The notes under the pieces are model-generated. The model did not search any database. It was given only the letters and a program-made list of their open reading frames with translations, and was not told where the DNA came from. A stretch of DNA of 64,000 bases, from positions 310,001 through 374,000 of the forward strand of contig NZ_BILW01000001.1 of NCBI RefSeq assembly GCF_004000765.1. Direction: 5' to 3'. Below are positions 18,019-26,986 of this stretch, in pieces. Each line of letters starts with the position of its first letter. Position 1 is the stretch's first letter. Source of the stretch: Paenibacillus chondroitinus NBRC 15376. GTDB taxonomy: Bacteria; Bacillota; Bacilli; Paenibacillales; NBRC-103111. Both the position numbers and the translations under genes were made by a program.

Positions 18019-21000
18019 ATGCACTTTATTAAAACGTTTAAACGCACTGTTTCTCTGGGTGCCGTTGCGCTTTTGGCCGCCAATGTGGTGAATGTTCCTC
18101 TTGGGAACAGCAGCCAAAAAGCCTATGCGGCAGTCATTCCTTCGCCATCAGCCATCCCCACGGTAGTAAGTACCTATGTGGTAGCTGACAAAGCGCAAAT
18201 CGCGACGCTCGGCGAGCAAGTTCAGTTAAAGATAATGGCTCGCATGAGCAATGGAACGGAAGTTGAATTGAAAAAGACGACCGCTTCCAACTCGACAGAC
18301 CCTGAGCTCACCAGCGTTCATTATACGTCAACCGTACAAGGTGTAACGATTGATGATACAACAGGCATTTTGACGTACGATGGCTCTGCGGGCAATGTGC
18401 CTGTGGATGTTAAAGCGGACATCAAATATTTGGATGTGAAATATTTCGAAGGTTTTGAAAGCGGGAATATCGGCAGCTTTACCTACGACCCGAGTGCCAC
18501 GACAACGACCTCAACGGCGGTAGTGGCCAAAACAGGCGCAGGCATTCCAGCGCATAGCGGCACGTACAGTGCTAACCGTACTGGACCAACAACGAATACC
18601 GTAAGAGTTGATATGGGCGCAGCGCTGAATGGTGTAGTTACAGCATGGTTTTATAATGGATCTGCTGGGGCTGCTTCTCCTTCTGACCAATCCAGAAACA
18701 ATATCTATGTCGGGACAAAAACGACATCTGGAGGCGTGAATGTATCAGCCGGCCTGCTCATGGGAGAACATTGGGACGGTGCCACGGGTTCGGGGACTAA
18801 GTTTATTACGAGATTGATGAGTTCATCGTTTTCTCCTACGTCCGTAAATCGTGGAACAATGCCAGCATGGCATGAGTTCAAATGGGATCTGACTTCGGGC
18901 ACGGATGCCAAAATGTACATAGACGGGAATTTGGTTGGTACAACTACAGCGGAAACGAAATATCAATACGTCGCTCTACTGGGCAATTGGTTGCCCAATA
19001 ATGCGGTAACTTACTACGACGATATCAAAACAACACAGCTTGGAACCAGTACCTCGACAACCCTGTCGATCCCGGTTACGACCGCTGATTTGGAAGGATT
19101 AACAGTAGCAGGTCAAGGTGGAGCGGCAGTAATTACAGCAGATGCAGGTACATTACAAATGACAGCTGCTGCAAATCCGGCCGGCGCACCTTCCATGGTC
19201 ACATGGAAAGTCGAAAATGCAGACGGTACGCCAACGAACCTCGCAGAGATTTCGGCAGCAGGTTTATTGTCTGCGAAGGGGAATGGGACGGTCAAGGTAA
19301 CGGGGACTTCTACGGTTAAGCCGGAACTATCTGATAGCGCTTTAATTACAATCACAGGCCAGTCGATTAAAGCAGCAGCTATCACAATCCAAGCGCCAGC
19401 AGGAGCAACAAGCTTTACAACGCTTGATCCTGTTTCACTGAGCGCTGAAGTCATACCGGTTGGCACGGCGGATCCAACGGTGAGTTGGGCGATCCTGCAA
19501 GGGGCGGATGTCGCAACGATTTCGAGCGCGGGCGTTCTAACGCCAGTCAAAGCAGGTACCGTGCAAATTCAAGCGACAGCCAATGATCCTAGCGGTGTGA
19601 AAAGCAATATTTTGCAGCTAACGTTCAATGTTAAAATGACCTCCCTGACGGTGACAGGAGCAGGCGGGGCGACAGAAATCACTTCGCGTGCCGGACAACT
19701 TCAAATGGGAGCGACCGCTTTGCCTGGAGGAGCGCCAACGACCAATGTAGCTTGGACGGTAGAGAATGGAACCGGAAGTGCTTCGATTAGCAGCACCGGC
19801 TTGTTGACAGCCGTAGACAATGGTTCCGTAACGGTCAAAGCAACGGCGCAAGACGGCAGCGGTGTCGTCGGGCAAACGAACATTCAAATTTCGGGTCAAG
19901 GAAGCCATACCTTCTATGTCAGTTCCTCCACAGGCGATGACACGAATGATGGATTAAGATCAGCTACACCATGGAAAACCTTGAATAAAGTCAGCGGCAC
20001 GACATTTATTCCCGGCGACAAGATTTTGCTCAAAGCCGGCGATTCATGGGATGGTCAATTATGGCCGAAGGGTTCAGGAGCGGAAGGTAATCCCATTATC
20101 ATCGACCAATATGGCACAGGCAACAGGCCTATGATTAACGGCAAGGGGAATAATTTCGATCAAACGATTTACAACTCAACCACGACCTACAACTCAGGAG
20201 CTGTTTTTCTGAAAAATCAGGAATACTGGGAACTCAACAATTTAGAAGTAACGAATGATGACAATTTTGCGGTTGAAAATAACGATTCTGCTGCGCTTCG
20301 TGCGGGTATTTTCTTTACCATCGATGCCAATGAAAGCGATCGGGTGTATAACCACATTTATATCCGCAACTGTTATGTTCATGATATTGACGGCAACAAC
20401 AATGCAGGTCCTAAAGAAAATGGCGGCATTATCGGCGTCGTCAAAGGAACGGCTCCAACAAGCCAAGTGACTAAGGCCAGATTCAATGATGTGAAGGTTG
20501 AAAATAATACGATTCGCAAAGTCGATCGCGTTGCCATTCGTGTTGCCGCTCATGCGAACTACGTTGGCGATGATTCTTTCTCAACGACAGCCACATTTAA
20601 ATATGGCAATTGGAACACGGGCTTTTACATTGCCCACAACACGATGGAGGATGTAGGCGGCGACGGGATTATTTTACGGGATACGGACGGGGCAGTACTG
20701 GAATATAACTATTTGAACAAATTCGGTACGCGGGTTGCGAGCAGCAATGCCATTGCAGGAATTTGGCTGGCAGTCGCCAAGAATACGCTCATTCAGTTCA
20801 ACGAGGTTACGGGAGGCCCTGCGAATAATCAGGACGGATGCGCCTTTGATTTCGACGAATTCCTGATTAATACGGTTTATCAATACAATTACAGCCATGA
20901 CAATCCGATGGGCTTTATGCTCCTGATGGGAACCAATGAGAATGATGTATTGCGTTACAACGTCAGTCAGAACGACGGCATTATCTTCAGACACTTTGCA

Positions 21001-23052
21001 TTTGACGAGAAGACAACGGGCTCTATTTACAATAATGTGTTTTATTATGATGGCAGTAAGAACCAAATTATGGGTTCAGGCAACACGGTGAAAAGCGGTT
21101 ATAGCTTCTATAATAATATTTTCTATAACAAGAACACGACGACACCAACGAATTGGCTCAATAACAGCTGGAGCAATGCTTTATTCAGCAACAATGTGTT
21201 CTATGAAGCGGGTGGCGTTCATCCTGCGAATGAGCCTAACGATGTCAACAAGGTGACTGCTGAACCTAAGTTTGTGAATCCAGGTGGTGCAGGAGCAGGT
21301 TTGGCTTCAGCCAATGCATACGAGCTGCAACCGGACTCGCCTGCGATTAATGCAGGGATGGCGATAACGAATAACGGCGGTAAAGATTATAAAGGCAATT
21401 CGTTATATCAAGGATTCGCGGATATTGGAGCTTTCGAATACCAAGGCGACACAACGGGAGAGAATCACCGTCCATTGATTTCGAATGCGAAATACAGCGT
21501 GAAAGTAGACCGTCCTGTTACAGGCAAGCTTTCTGCAAGCGACCCTGATGGCGATCAGCTGCAATTTTCAATCGTAAGCAACGGGTCTTTAGGTACGGTT
21601 CAACTGTTGAATAATACGACAGGCGATTTCATCTATACACCTAACCCAGGCGCTACAGGGAATGATAGCTTCACGTTCAAAGCATCCGATGGCTTGCTCG
21701 ATTCTAATATCGGAACAGTAACGGTAGCGATTGCGCAGTCGAACTTGCTCCAAAACGGCGGTTTCGAAGCCGGTACTACAACGCCGCCTCCTGGCTGGAC
21801 TTCATTTTATGGTACGGGAGCCGCCATTATCAGCGATCCTGCCCATGTGCATTCTGGCAGCAATGCTGTGAAATTCATGAGCAACAATTCTGGAGCTGAA
21901 CAAGTGGTAAGCGGTTTGACGCCGAATACGAACTATGTAGCCAGAGGTTGGATTAAAGTTATGGATGCTGGAAATACGCAAAGCATCGGCGTCAAAAATT
22001 ATGGCGGCAGCCAGATTTCCAAATCAATCAGCACACTGGATTACTCAGAAGGTAAAATCATTTTCAAAACAGGAGCTGCAAATACATCGGCCAACATTTA
22101 TTCATGGAAAAATACGAATGCAAGCAATGATGGAAAAGTAGCGTACATCGACGATTTCTCCCTCTCCTTATATGAGAGCCCTACAGCCGTAAGCTCAGCT
22201 GTCAACACCGTGCAAGACGCTGTTTATACCGGCAGCTTATCGGTCAGCCGTTATGATGGGGATAGCCTGACGTATGCGATTGCCGTTAATGGCACGAAAG
22301 GGACAGCGGTAATTACGGATCCGGCAACAGGTGCGTTCACGTATACACCGAACCCGGGCGCAACGGGAATAGATTCGTTTACGTTCAAAGCCAATGACGG
22401 TATAGCCGATTCTGAAGAGGCTGTTATTAAAGTAAATATTGCAGCTTCACCGATGACGCTCTCGACAGAGCTAACGGGAGGAGGCAGCGTTCAGTCCGGC
22501 GAACCGTTCATAGTCACATATGGTTTGAAAAGCGTAGCAACAGCGGCATTGGCTCAAGATGTGACCGTTCAATATGATGCCAATGTGATGGAGTTTGTTT
22601 CTGCAAAATCCGTGATTGAGGGCGTCACTATTATCGAACCGATCACGCAATCAGCAGGCAAGCTGAGAATGATCATCGTAAGTCAAGGTACAGCTCATGC
22701 GGTTAGCGGTAACGCGCTTGTGGCGGAGCTGACCTTCCGAGCGCAAGCCGTCACGCAAAATACGACGGGTACCGTTACGGTTCCGAAGGCTGTTCTCGGG
22801 GATGCACAAGGAGGAGAGGCGGAAGCAGCGGCTTCCAGCTACAGCGTATCCATTATTGCACCGACTCCAGGCATGCCGGGCGATCTCACGAATGATAGGA
22901 AAGTGACGATTGGCGATTTGGCTATTGTAGCAGCTAACTATGGCAAAGATACGAACAGCCCGGATTGGGAGCAAGCGAAAAAAGCAGACGTTGTGGCCAG
23001 CGGTAAAATCGATATTGATGACCTAGCGTTTGTAGCATCCAAAATAGAGTAA
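18019..23052 (+). CDS. Secreted parallel beta-helix protein with Ig-like, CBM-like, cohesin and dockerin modules
   Basis: The 1677-residue product starts at ATG 18019 (AAAGGAG, 9 bases away). Signal peptide 1-37 (AYAA). Modules: a jelly-roll/LamG-like domain (about 142-340), three Big_2-like repeats (about 352-448, 450-538, 540-626), and a right-handed parallel beta-helix (about 630-1145) opening with TFYVSSSTGDDTNDGL, as in many polysaccharide lyases and beta-helix glycosidases. A cadherin/VCBS-like domain with FIYTPNPGATGNDSFTF, a CBM-like jelly roll (about 1243-1390), a second cadherin-like domain, a cohesin (about 1480-1612) and a dockerin (about 1618-1676) follow. The first dockerin loop (DLTNDRKVTIGD) is normal; the second (DVVASGKIDIDD) lacks two usual ligands. 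The beta-helix is the presumed catalytic part, but I cannot assign a family. Its CBM-like module resembles one in the protein at 58399. Confidence 0.87.
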   Translation: MHFIKTFKRTVSLGAVALLAANVVNVPLGNSSQKAYAAVIPSPSAIPTVVSTYVVADKAQIATLGEQVQLKIMARMSNGTEVELKKTTASNSTDPELTSVHYTSTVQGVTIDDTTGILTYDGSAGNVPVDVKADIKYLDVKYFEGFESGNIGSFTYDPSATTTTSTAVVAKTGAGIPAHSGTYSANRTGPTTNTVRVDMGAALNGVVTAWFYNGSAGAASPSDQSRNNIYVGTKTTSGGVNVSAGLLMGEHWDGATGSGTKFITRLMSSSFSPTSVNRGTMPAWHEFKWDLTSGTDAKMYIDGNLVGTTTAETKYQYVALLGNWLPNNAVTYYDDIKTTQLGTSTSTTLSIPVTTADLEGLTVAGQGGAAVITADAGTLQMTAAANPAGAPSMVTWKVENADGTPTNLAEISAAGLLSAKGNGTVKVTGTSTVKPELSDSALITITGQSIKAAAITIQAPAGATSFTTLDPVSLSAEVIPVGTADPTVSWAILQGADVATISSAGVLTPVKAGTVQIQATANDPSGVKSNILQLTFNVKMTSLTVTGAGGATEITSRAGQLQMGATALPGGAPTTNVAWTVENGTGSASISSTGLLTAVDNGSVTVKATAQDGSGVVGQTNIQISGQGSHTFYVSSSTGDDTNDGLRSATPWKTLNKVSGTTFIPGDKILLKAGDSWDGQLWPKGSGAEGNPIIIDQYGTGNRPMINGKGNNFDQTIYNSTTTYNSGAVFLKNQEYWELNNLEVTNDDNFAVENNDSAALRAGIFFTIDANESDRVYNHIYIRNCYVHDIDGNNNAGPKENGGIIGVVKGTAPTSQVTKARFNDVKVENNTIRKVDRVAIRVAAHANYVGDDSFSTTATFKYGNWNTGFYIAHNTMEDVGGDGIILRDTDGAVLEYNYLNKFGTRVASSNAIAGIWLAVAKNTLIQFNEVTGGPANNQDGCAFDFDEFLINTVYQYNYSHDNPMGFMLLMGTNENDVLRYNVSQNDGIIFRHFAFDEKTTGSIYNNVFYYDGSKNQIMGSGNTVKSGYSFYNNIFYNKNTTTPTNWLNNSWSNALFSNNVFYEAGGVHPANEPNDVNKVTAEPKFVNPGGAGAGLASANAYELQPDSPAINAGMAITNNGGKDYKGNSLYQGFADIGAFEYQGDTTGENHRPLISNAKYSVKVDRPVTGKLSASDPDGDQLQFSIVSNGSLGTVQLLNNTTGDFIYTPNPGATGNDSFTFKASDGLLDSNIGTVTVAIAQSNLLQNGGFEAGTTTPPPGWTSFYGTGAAIISDPAHVHSGSNAVKFMSNNSGAEQVVSGLTPNTNYVARGWIKVMDAGNTQSIGVKNYGGSQISKSISTLDYSEGKIIFKTGAANTSANIYSWKNTNASNDGKVAYIDDFSLSLYESPTAVSSAVNTVQDAVYTGSLSVSRYDGDSLTYAIAVNGTKGTAVITDPATGAFTYTPNPGATGIDSFTFKANDGIADSEEAVIKVNIAASPMTLSTELTGGGSVQSGEPFIVTYGLKSVATAALAQDVTVQYDANVMEFVSAKSVIEGVTIIEPITQSAGKLRMIIVSQGTAHAVSGNALVAELTFRAQAVTQNTTGTVTVPKAVLGDAQGGEAEAAASSYSVSIIAPTPGMPGDLTNDRKVTIGDLAIVAANYGKDTNSPDWEQAKKADVVASGKIDIDDLAFVASKIE

Positions 23053-23060
23053 TAAATACA

Positions 23061-23088
23061 AGGGGAGTCAAGTGCTCCCCTCTTTTTT
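23061..23088 (+). terminator. Rho-independent terminator
   Basis: AGGGGAG (23061-23067) pairs with CTCCCCT (23075-23081), followed by a six-T run. The PL8 gene starts only 62 bp further on, so some read-through is likely. Confidence 0.82.
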
Positions 23089-23150
23089 AGCTTTTCGCCA
23101 AGGTGATGTCCAGCTTAATTAACAGAAGGTATCCGCCTAAGGAGGTACGA

Positions 23151-26100
23151 ATGAAACACAGAATCCGTTTTCACCTCATTCTTACGCTGCTCGTTCTCAT
23201 CTATGTCAACCCATTTGCTCCATATGCCGCAGCAGCATCCAATCCAGCAGACGAATTCGACGCGCTTCGTGCTAAAATGTTTACCTATTTCACGGGTGGA
23301 AACGGTTATGATCCGAATGATCCGGATATTTCCGTGAACATCAAGTTTAAGAGCGATGCCGTAAGCAATGAGAATTTAACCGGCTACTGGGATACGATGA
23401 ATAAGGCTGCGAACAGGAGCTACTTATGGGCTGATTTGCAAAGCACGACGAAATCAAGTGAAGTTTCCTCCCACTTTACGCGTTTAAATCAAATGGCCCT
23501 TGCTTATTCGACGATCGGTTCACCTCTTTATCACAATGTAAATCTTAAAAATGATATCGTCAGCGGTTTGGATTGGGCTTATGCCAATCGTTACAAGGAA
23601 TCCAAAAGCGAATACGACAATTGGTGGGACTGGGAAATCGGCACGCCTCAGCTCGTTAATAGCACGCTCGTGCTCATGTATGAGGATTTGACGCAGGCTC
23701 AAATTGATAATTACATGCGGGCCATTGATCGGTTCGTGCCTAATCCCAGCAAACGAACCGCCAGTTCGGTCGTTGAAACAGGCGCGAACTTACTGGACAA
23801 AGCCTATGTGGTATCTCTTCGCGGCGTAATTGGTAAATCGAGCGCCAAAATTACCCAAGGCCGGGATTCGATGAGTCCCGCATTTCTATATGTGAAAAGC
23901 GGAGACGGTTTTTATGAAGACGGATCGTTTATTCAGCATACATATGTAGCCTACACAGGCGGATATGGGGATGTGCTGCTCGGAAGAATGGCGGATCTCA
24001 TGTACTTATTGAGCGGATCTTCTTGGAGCATTACAGACCCGAATGTGGCTAATGTGTACAGATGGGTCGATGAATCTTACAAGCCGCTAATTTATATGGG
24101 AGCCAGCATGGATAACCTGAAAGGACGAGGAATCACAAGGCAAAGCGGTAACGATCATACAACGGGCCGCTCCATTATCCTGAGTATGCTGCGTCTGGCA
24201 GAAGGGGCGCCGGCTGAACAAGCGCTGAAAATCAAGCGGATGGTCAAGGAATGGATCTCAACGGATACAACGTTCGCGAACTATTATACGGGTGCAAGTA
24301 TGTTTGACATGATCCTGGGTAAAAAGCTGATGAGCGATGGTGCGATAACGCCTCAAGGCAAGCTGGTAGGCCAGTTCCAATTCCCAGGGATGGATCGTGT
24401 CGCCCAGCTTCGTGAACATTTTGGACTGGGCATCAGCATGTTCTCGCCTCGTATTTCCGCCTTTGAATATGGCAACGGTGAAAATATCAAGGGCTGGTTT
24501 ACGGGGGTTGGCATGACGACCTTGTACAACAATGATTTGAAACAGTACAGCGACAATTACTGGGCTACTGTCAATATGTATCGTCTTCCTGGGACGACAA
24601 CAGACGGTTCTGGAAGCGGCACACCGGTGGATTGGAAAAATTATGCGAACCCGAACACATGGGTGGGAGGATCTTCGGTCGACCAACTTTACGGTTCAGC
24701 GGGAATGCAGTTCTCGCTTTCTCAAAATACGGGAAGTCCCTTGCAAGGAAAGAAATCATGGTTCATGTTCGGTGATCAAATCGTCGCCGTAGGTTCTGGC
24801 ATTGCAAGTACAGACACGGCACGTACGGTTGAAACGATCGTTGAGAACCGCAAGTTAAATGCAAGCGGCGATAATCCGCTAATTGTAGACGGCGTGACCA
24901 AAGCAAGCGGCCTTGGATGGTCGGAAACAATAAATAACGCGAATTGGGCGCATTTGTCCGGGAATGTGCCAGGCTCCGATATCGGTTATTATTTTCCAGG
25001 CACAGCTTCCATAACTGGACTGCGTGAATCCAGATCTGGTACATGGAAACAGATTAATACAGGAGGAAACACGGATCTAGTGACGAATTCTTATCTTAGC
25101 CTGGCATTTCATCATGGCAAAGCACCTGCAAATGCGACTTACGCTTATGTCGTGCTGCCAGGCAAGGATGCAGCTGCAACGGCAAGCTATGCGGCTAATC
25201 CGGATATTCAAATTCTGGAGAATTCAGCCGACGCCCATGCAGTAATAGATTCAACTTTGCATGCGGTTGGGGCTAATTTCTGGAACGATGTAACGAAAAC
25301 CGTTTATGCCAACAATGAACCACTAATCACAAGCGACAAGAAAGCATCAGTTACAATGCTGGAAGCGGATGGGGAAATTCACATCGGGATTTCCGATCCG
25401 ACGAAAGCGAACACAGGAACGATTCAAGTGGAATTGAACCGCAGCGCAGCGGGAGTCCTTTCCCTCGATCCTGGGATTACGGTTACCCAAGTCAGTCCGA
25501 CGATTAAACTGAGCGTTCGAACCAACGGGGCTTCCGGCAAGACACTAGCAGCCAAGTTTAGTATGAAAGCGCCTTCTACGACCGAGACACCCGTCTTGGT
25601 CCGTGCCGAAGGCGGCGCTTCGCAAGTTGTGTTGTCTTGGACGGGGGTACAAGGAGCAGCTGGTTACCGAGTGAAGTATGGCACTTCGTCAGGTGTCTAC
25701 ACCAAAACGCTCGATGTCACATCGGTTAGTTCCACGAATCAAGTTGCCGTAACTGGCTTGGAAACGGGGCGAACCTACTATTTTGCCGTGGCGGCCTATC
25801 AGGCATCCGGTGAAAGCGGACTTTCAAATGAGCTATCCGCCACACCGGTTCCGATCGTTACGATCTTCCCTGAAGCGGATGTGTATGTCCGTGATGGCTC
25901 TTACGCCGGTACGAACTATGGGACGGCAGATACTCTGGTCACCAAGCAGGATGCTGCAGGATACGTACGCCAATCGTACTTGCGATTCGATCTTGCTTCC
26001 ATCTCAGGGGCTATAGAGAGCGCTAAGGTTACGCTCGTTCCGGTTGGAGTGAGTATGTCCGGCACAACGAATCAGGCGCAGCTTGTGGCGGATAACAGCT

Positions 26101-26966
26101 GGGGAGAGGCGGCCGTTAACTGGAACAATAAGCCTGCTGCAGGAGCGGCATTTGCGACTTGGACGCTTACATCGGCCTATACGCCGGCTCAATTTGATGT
26201 AACAAAGCAAGTGCATGGAGCGCTTGCAGCGGACAAGAAAATGTCCCTGTTGATTGCCTCTACTTCGAATCAGGGAGCGAAAGGGGACATAAGTTACGCT
26301 TCCAGGGAGCATGCCAATGCCGCGTATCGCCCTGTTCTTGAGGTCACGTTAAGTACGCCTCCAGCAGCATTATCCACTGAGCTTTCAGGCGGCAGCACGG
26401 CAGCGAGCGGGGAAACATTCAAGGTCACAGTTGGGCTAAAGAACCTGGCGCAGCCGGCATTTGCGCAGGATGTCACTTTGAATTACGATGCGAATGCGAT
26501 GGAATTCGTATCTGCCACCTCAATGATTGAGGGTGTTTCCATTTTGGAGCCGATTAGGCAATCAGCAGGTAAGCTTCGACTCTTCATTGTCAGTAAAGGC
26601 GCATCTCATGCTATTAGCGAGGACGCGCAAGTTGTGGAGCTGACGTTCAGAGCCAAAGCAGTTACGGAAAATAAAACGGGGAATGTCGAGATTTCGAAGG
26701 CGGTTTTAGGCGATTCAGCAGGGGGCGAAGCGGAAGCGGCGGCTTCCAGCTATCGTGTCGCGATAGTGGCTCCAATCCCTGGCATTCCTGGTGATCTTAC
26801 GAACGATAGGAAAGTGACGATCGGCGATTTGGCCATCGTTGCAGCCCATTACGGGAAAGATACAAACAGTCCGGATTGGGAAGAGGCTAAGAAAGCGGAT
26901 GTGATTGGCGATGGTCATATCGATATTGACGACCTTGCCTTTGTAGCCGCAAAAATAATCCAGTAA
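23151..26966 (+). CDS. Secreted polysaccharide lyase family 8 with FN3, DNRLRE/CBM96-like, cohesin and dockerin modules
   Basis: The start is ATG 23151 behind a perfect TAAGGAGGT; an upstream in-frame ATG at 23103 has no site. The 1271-residue product has a signal peptide (1-29). The PL8 alpha/alpha-toroid plus beta-sandwich spans about 33-800 and keeps the catalytic triad: Asn213 (ETGANLLDK), His263 and Tyr272 (SFIQHTYVAYTGGYG), with arginines 326/330 (KGRGITRQ) and the aromatic patch NWWDWEIG. The Asn-His and His-Tyr distances (50 and 9) equal those I recall for pneumococcal hyaluronate lyase. PL8 cleaves hyaluronan, chondroitin or xanthan by beta-elimination; WDWEIG and GANLLDK favour a glycosaminoglycan over xanthan, but this is not decisive. 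Then come FN3 (about 805-895), a DNRLRE/CBM96-like domain (about 900-1065), cohesin (about 1070-1205) and dockerin (about 1212-1270). Confidence 0.94.
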   Translation: MKHRIRFHLILTLLVLIYVNPFAPYAAAASNPADEFDALRAKMFTYFTGGNGYDPNDPDISVNIKFKSDAVSNENLTGYWDTMNKAANRSYLWADLQSTTKSSEVSSHFTRLNQMALAYSTIGSPLYHNVNLKNDIVSGLDWAYANRYKESKSEYDNWWDWEIGTPQLVNSTLVLMYEDLTQAQIDNYMRAIDRFVPNPSKRTASSVVETGANLLDKAYVVSLRGVIGKSSAKITQGRDSMSPAFLYVKSGDGFYEDGSFIQHTYVAYTGGYGDVLLGRMADLMYLLSGSSWSITDPNVANVYRWVDESYKPLIYMGASMDNLKGRGITRQSGNDHTTGRSIILSMLRLAEGAPAEQALKIKRMVKEWISTDTTFANYYTGASMFDMILGKKLMSDGAITPQGKLVGQFQFPGMDRVAQLREHFGLGISMFSPRISAFEYGNGENIKGWFTGVGMTTLYNNDLKQYSDNYWATVNMYRLPGTTTDGSGSGTPVDWKNYANPNTWVGGSSVDQLYGSAGMQFSLSQNTGSPLQGKKSWFMFGDQIVAVGSGIASTDTARTVETIVENRKLNASGDNPLIVDGVTKASGLGWSETINNANWAHLSGNVPGSDIGYYFPGTASITGLRESRSGTWKQINTGGNTDLVTNSYLSLAFHHGKAPANATYAYVVLPGKDAAATASYAANPDIQILENSADAHAVIDSTLHAVGANFWNDVTKTVYANNEPLITSDKKASVTMLEADGEIHIGISDPTKANTGTIQVELNRSAAGVLSLDPGITVTQVSPTIKLSVRTNGASGKTLAAKFSMKAPSTTETPVLVRAEGGASQVVLSWTGVQGAAGYRVKYGTSSGVYTKTLDVTSVSSTNQVAVTGLETGRTYYFAVAAYQASGESGLSNELSATPVPIVTIFPEADVYVRDGSYAGTNYGTADTLVTKQDAAGYVRQSYLRFDLASISGAIESAKVTLVPVGVSMSGTTNQAQLVADNSWGEAAVNWNNKPAAGAAFATWTLTSAYTPAQFDVTKQVHGALAADKKMSLLIASTSNQGAKGDISYASREHANAAYRPVLEVTLSTPPAALSTELSGGSTAASGETFKVTVGLKNLAQPAFAQDVTLNYDANAMEFVSATSMIEGVSILEPIRQSAGKLRLFIVSKGASHAISEDAQVVELTFRAKAVTENKTGNVEISKAVLGDSAGGEAEAAASSYRVAIVAPIPGIPGDLTNDRKVTIGDLAIVAAHYGKDTNSPDWEEAKKADVIGDGHIDIDDLAFVAAKIIQ

Positions 26967-26986
26967 CTAGAAGAGGATGACGTATA

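Noticed and set aside
23151..25600. Xanthan lyase as the identity of the PL8 domain
   Set aside because: Not excluded, but WDWEIG and GANLLDK look more like hyaluronate/chondroitin lyases than the WHWQLG and GANRAWQ I recall for the Paenibacillus-type xanthan lyase.
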